Source: an uncultured Campylobacter sp.
GTDB lineage: Bacteria > Campylobacterota > Campylobacteria > Campylobacterales > Campylobacteraceae
DNA length: 8,545 nucleotides
Direction of reading: 5' to 3'
Assembly (NCBI GenBank): GCA_937965895.1
Contig: CALCKS010000228.1
Location: 1-8,545 of the forward strand
Position 1 is the stretch's first letter. Every line of letters begins with the position of its first letter. The position numbers and the translations under genes are program-made. The notes beneath the pieces were generated by a model. The model made no database searches, was not told where the DNA came from, and worked only from the letters and a program-made list of their open reading frames with translations. Positions 6,612 through 8,545 of this stretch are shown here, in pieces.

Positions 6612-7823
6612 ATGAAAATCTTTAGAGTAATAATGCTGTGTCTAGCATGTACGGGGTGGCTTTTTGCGACCGCGGCTAGTAGCGACGCAGAGCAAACCCA
6701 AAAGATGATATTAAAAGAATTTGACATAGATGCTAAATTTTTACAAAGCTCTCACTACGCTTCTATAAAAAATTCCATTAAAGATAGTAAAAGAAAAGAG
6801 TTTATAGATACCGTCAAAGGCGGCTATAAACATATCCCTATGCTTCAAAAGATTATAAAAGACTCAGGTATACCAGAGTCGTTTTTATATCTTGCTATGA
6901 CGGAGTCCGGTTTTTCAAATCACATAGTTTCTAGCAAAAAAGCCATCGGAATTTGGCAGTTTATGGAGTCTACGGCAAAACTTTATGGTCTTAGAGTCGA
7001 TAAATATACCGACGAGCGAAAAGACCCGATGGCGGCTACCGTTGCAGCTACAAAATACCTACAGAGTCTAAAAAACGACTTTGGCAAGTGGTATCTTGCA
7101 ATGATGGCTTACAATTGCGGCGACACTAGATTAAGGGAAGGTATTAAAAAAGCCGGAACTACCGATCTGGCAACATTGCTAGACGATAAAAAAAGCTATA
7201 TTCCAAAAGAAACTAAAAATTTCGTCAAGAAAATTTTAGTCATTGCGCATATAGCAAAAGAGCAGGAAAATTTGCTGGCTAAAACGCAGGCCTTAAGTGG
7301 AACGAAAGGCATAGAACTATCAAAGATAGATGTCCCCGGCGGTACAACGCTAATGGAGGTAGGAGACAGCATAGGTCTTAGTCTAAAAAAGATGAAAGAG
7401 TACAATATGCATCTAAAATTCGTCTATACTCCACCTACGGAAAAACCTTATTATCTTTATATTCCATTAAACAAAAAGAAAATGTTTAGCGACAATTTCG
7501 AAGTAGCGCAAAATAGAAAATTTGAAATTTATACTGCCAAAGAGAACGATACGCTACTAACTATAGCGGAAAAAACCGGCGTAAATCATAAAATCATAAA
7601 AGAGTACAACGGACTTGCTTCAAACGAGATCAAGCCTAGTCAAAAGCTAGTTATCCCAAGTGAGCAAAACGTAAACTATCTAGCCGAGTATATGGTAAAA
7701 AGCGGCGATACGCTCGGAGAAGTTTCACAGAAATTTGACGTAGCGCTTGAGGATTTAAAAGAAGCCAATACTCTTATGAGCTCAAACAGCTCGATTGGAG
7801 CCAAACTTGCCGCAACCGAGTAG
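6612..7823 (+). CDS. mltD: Membrane-bound lytic murein transglycosylase D-like protein with LysM domains
   Basis: This periplasmic enzyme cleaves the MurNAc-GlcNAc bond of peptidoglycan to leave 1,6-anhydro-MurNAc. The 403-residue protein starts with a signal peptide (K2, R5, then hydrophobic to about 18, with ATA as a likely cleavage site after residue 21). C10 and C13 do not fit a good lipobox, so unlike E. coli MltD it is probably soluble or periplasmic. The SLT (GH23) domain, about 75-185, has catalytic E98 in AMTESGF, GIWQF (113-117) and AYNCG (166-170). A degenerate LysM-like segment (about 238-286, ending LYIPL) is followed by two clear LysM domains (about 306-349 and 360-400) that bind glycan strands. 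The second LysM ends just at the stop codon, with LAATE where a final VIP-like strand is usual. The 3' end overlaps the rlpA start. Confidence 0.92.
   Translation: MKIFRVIMLCLACTGWLFATAASSDAEQTQKMILKEFDIDAKFLQSSHYASIKNSIKDSKRKEFIDTVKGGYKHIPMLQKIIKDSGIPESFLYLAMTESGFSNHIVSSKKAIGIWQFMESTAKLYGLRVDKYTDERKDPMAATVAATKYLQSLKNDFGKWYLAMMAYNCGDTRLREGIKKAGTTDLATLLDDKKSYIPKETKNFVKKILVIAHIAKEQENLLAKTQALSGTKGIELSKIDVPGGTTLMEVGDSIGLSLKKMKEYNMHLKFVYTPPTEKPYYLYIPLNKKKMFSDNFEVAQNRKFEIYTAKENDTLLTIAEKTGVNHKIIKEYNGLASNEIKPSQKLVIPSEQNVNYLAEYMVKSGDTLGEVSQKFDVALEDLKEANTLMSSNSSIGAKLAATE
7797..7800 (+). promoter_or_regulatory. Ribosome binding site that fixes the rlpA TTG start
   Basis: GGAG lies 6 bases before TTG 7807, inside the last codons of mltD. 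No comparable site precedes the ATG at 7864: the bases before it are a run of T. The site therefore supports a TTG start that restores the full lipoprotein signal peptide. Confidence 0.65.
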
Positions 7824-8545
7824 GGCTAAATTTATATTTTTTAGTCTATTTTTTGTATTTTTTATGAGCGGCTGTTCGTTCTTGACCTCGCCTTCCGGCG
7901 GGATTACCGCTAGCGGCGGCTCAAAAAAGAGCGGCAAAATAAACAGTTCAAAAGGTGTACATGAAGCAACCATGCGCCCGTATACCATAAACGGAAAAAC
8001 CTATTATCCGACCGTAGTCAAGGTCGGTGATAGGGCTAGCGGTATAGCCAGCTGGTACGGTCCGGATTTTCACGGTAAAAAGACGTCAAACGGTGAGACT
8101 TACGATATGCATGCTATGACGGCGGCGCATAAGACTCTGCCGATGAACACTATGGTGCGCGTGACGAATATAAAAAACGGTAAAAACATCATCGTGCGTA
8201 TAAACGACCGAGGCCCTTTCGTGGCAGGTCGCGTGATAGATTTGTCAAAAACCGGCGCGGTTAAGCTTGATGTATTTAACGCCGGCACGGCCCCCGTTTT
8301 ACTAGAGGTTGTTGGCTTTAACGGCAACGTCGGCGGAGCTGTTGTAGCATCCTCTCAGCCTAGCTCAAAACAATCTAGCTCGCAAAAACCGAGTACTCAG
8401 ACTAAAACGCAACCGCAGCATCAACAAACTTTCGTTGGCGGTATTTTTATGGTGCAAATCGGCGCATTTAAAAATTTAAGTGGCGCAAACGCTCATAAAC
8501 GGCAGCACGCTGGACAATACGGCAACGGCGCCTATGATACTGTTA
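7807..8545 (+). CDS. rlpA: RlpA-type septal-ring lipoprotein / lytic transglycosylase, 3' end outside the window
   Basis: The frame is open from TTG 7807 to the right edge (246 residues, no stop). It begins MPQPSRAKF, then a hydrophobic run rich in Phe (9-20) and a lipobox MSGC with the lipidated cysteine at 23, so this is a lipoprotein, probably of the outer membrane. The double-psi beta-barrel domain (about 78-170) has ASWYG (81-85), E97 in NGETYD, H108 in AAHKTLP and D134 in INDRGPF. The E-11-H and E-37-D spacing matches the catalytic E120, H131 and D157 that I recall for Pseudomonas aeruginosa RlpA, which cleaves stem-peptide-free glycan. A Ser/Gln/Thr-rich linker (about 182-208) leads to the start of a SPOR domain (FMVQIGAF at 214-221), which is cut by the window edge. 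An ATG at 7864 would leave only four residues before the cysteine and no signal peptide. The gene overlaps mltD by 17 bases. Confidence 0.9.
   Translation, partial: MPQPSRAKFIFFSLFFVFFMSGCSFLTSPSGGITASGGSKKSGKINSSKGVHEATMRPYTINGKTYYPTVVKVGDRASGIASWYGPDFHGKKTSNGETYDMHAMTAAHKTLPMNTMVRVTNIKNGKNIIVRINDRGPFVAGRVIDLSKTGAVKLDVFNAGTAPVLLEVVGFNGNVGGAVVASSQPSSKQSSSQKPSTQTKTQPQHQQTFVGGIFMVQIGAFKNLSGANAHKRQHAGQYGNGAYDTV

Noticed and set aside
7864..7866. ATG start for rlpA
   Set aside because: It would leave only three residues before the lipobox cysteine, and no ribosome binding site precedes it.
7780..7870. Frameshift fusing mltD and rlpA, or truncation of the second LysM
   Set aside because: The second LysM is nearly complete at the stop codon, and rlpA has its own signal peptide and ribosome binding site in another frame. 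Overlapping genes explain the sequence without an error.
1..8545. CRISPR array, tRNA/rRNA genes, transposase or phage genes
   Set aside because: No regularly spaced direct repeats, no tRNA-like cloverleaf and no mobile-element protein were seen on either strand. Almost all of the sequence is explained by conserved core genes.

Overview
The window looks like a chromosomal housekeeping segment from a Campylobacterota (epsilonproteobacterial) genome, most likely Campylobacter. The evidence is the protein content, the abundance of AAATTT-type words, -10 boxes without clear -35 boxes, and a gene order that I recall from the C. jejuni chromosome (aspS, then divergently nadK, recN, cbrR, tatD, mltD, rlpA). 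Codon use in the left half is richer in GC than I would expect for C. jejuni. This suggests one of the higher-GC species (the C. rectus/showae/curvus/concisus group), but that is inference.

Layout: positions 1-234 hold no confident gene. They carry an AT-rich stretch, with a possible gene fragment running off the left edge on the minus strand, and a 122-bp imperfect inverted repeat (111-232) that ends two bases before the aspS stop codon. aspS (minus strand, 235-1986) and nadK (plus strand, from 2080) diverge from a 93-bp region with one -10 box per direction. nadK overlaps recN by 8 bp, so the two form one transcription unit. After a 71-bp gap with an extended -10 promoter, a second plus-strand unit follows: a two-receiver GGDEF-like regulator (cbrR), tatD (1-bp overlap), mltD (12-bp gap with a strong ribosome binding site) and rlpA (17-bp overlap, TTG start, cut by the right edge).

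Functionally the window joins tRNA charging (AspRS, probably non-discriminating and working with GatCAB), NADP synthesis (NadK), double-strand-break repair (RecN), envelope-stress signalling (CbrR), a metal-dependent nuclease (TatD), and two periplasmic or outer-membrane glycan-cleaving enzymes (MltD and RlpA).

No wholly new system is evident. The points most worth a second look are the long inverted repeat after aspS, the degenerate GGDEF site (GGGEF with a KxxD inhibitory site), the probably leaderless nadK mRNA, the -10 box that contains a misleading upstream aspS ATG, and the hidden TTG start of rlpA inside mltD.
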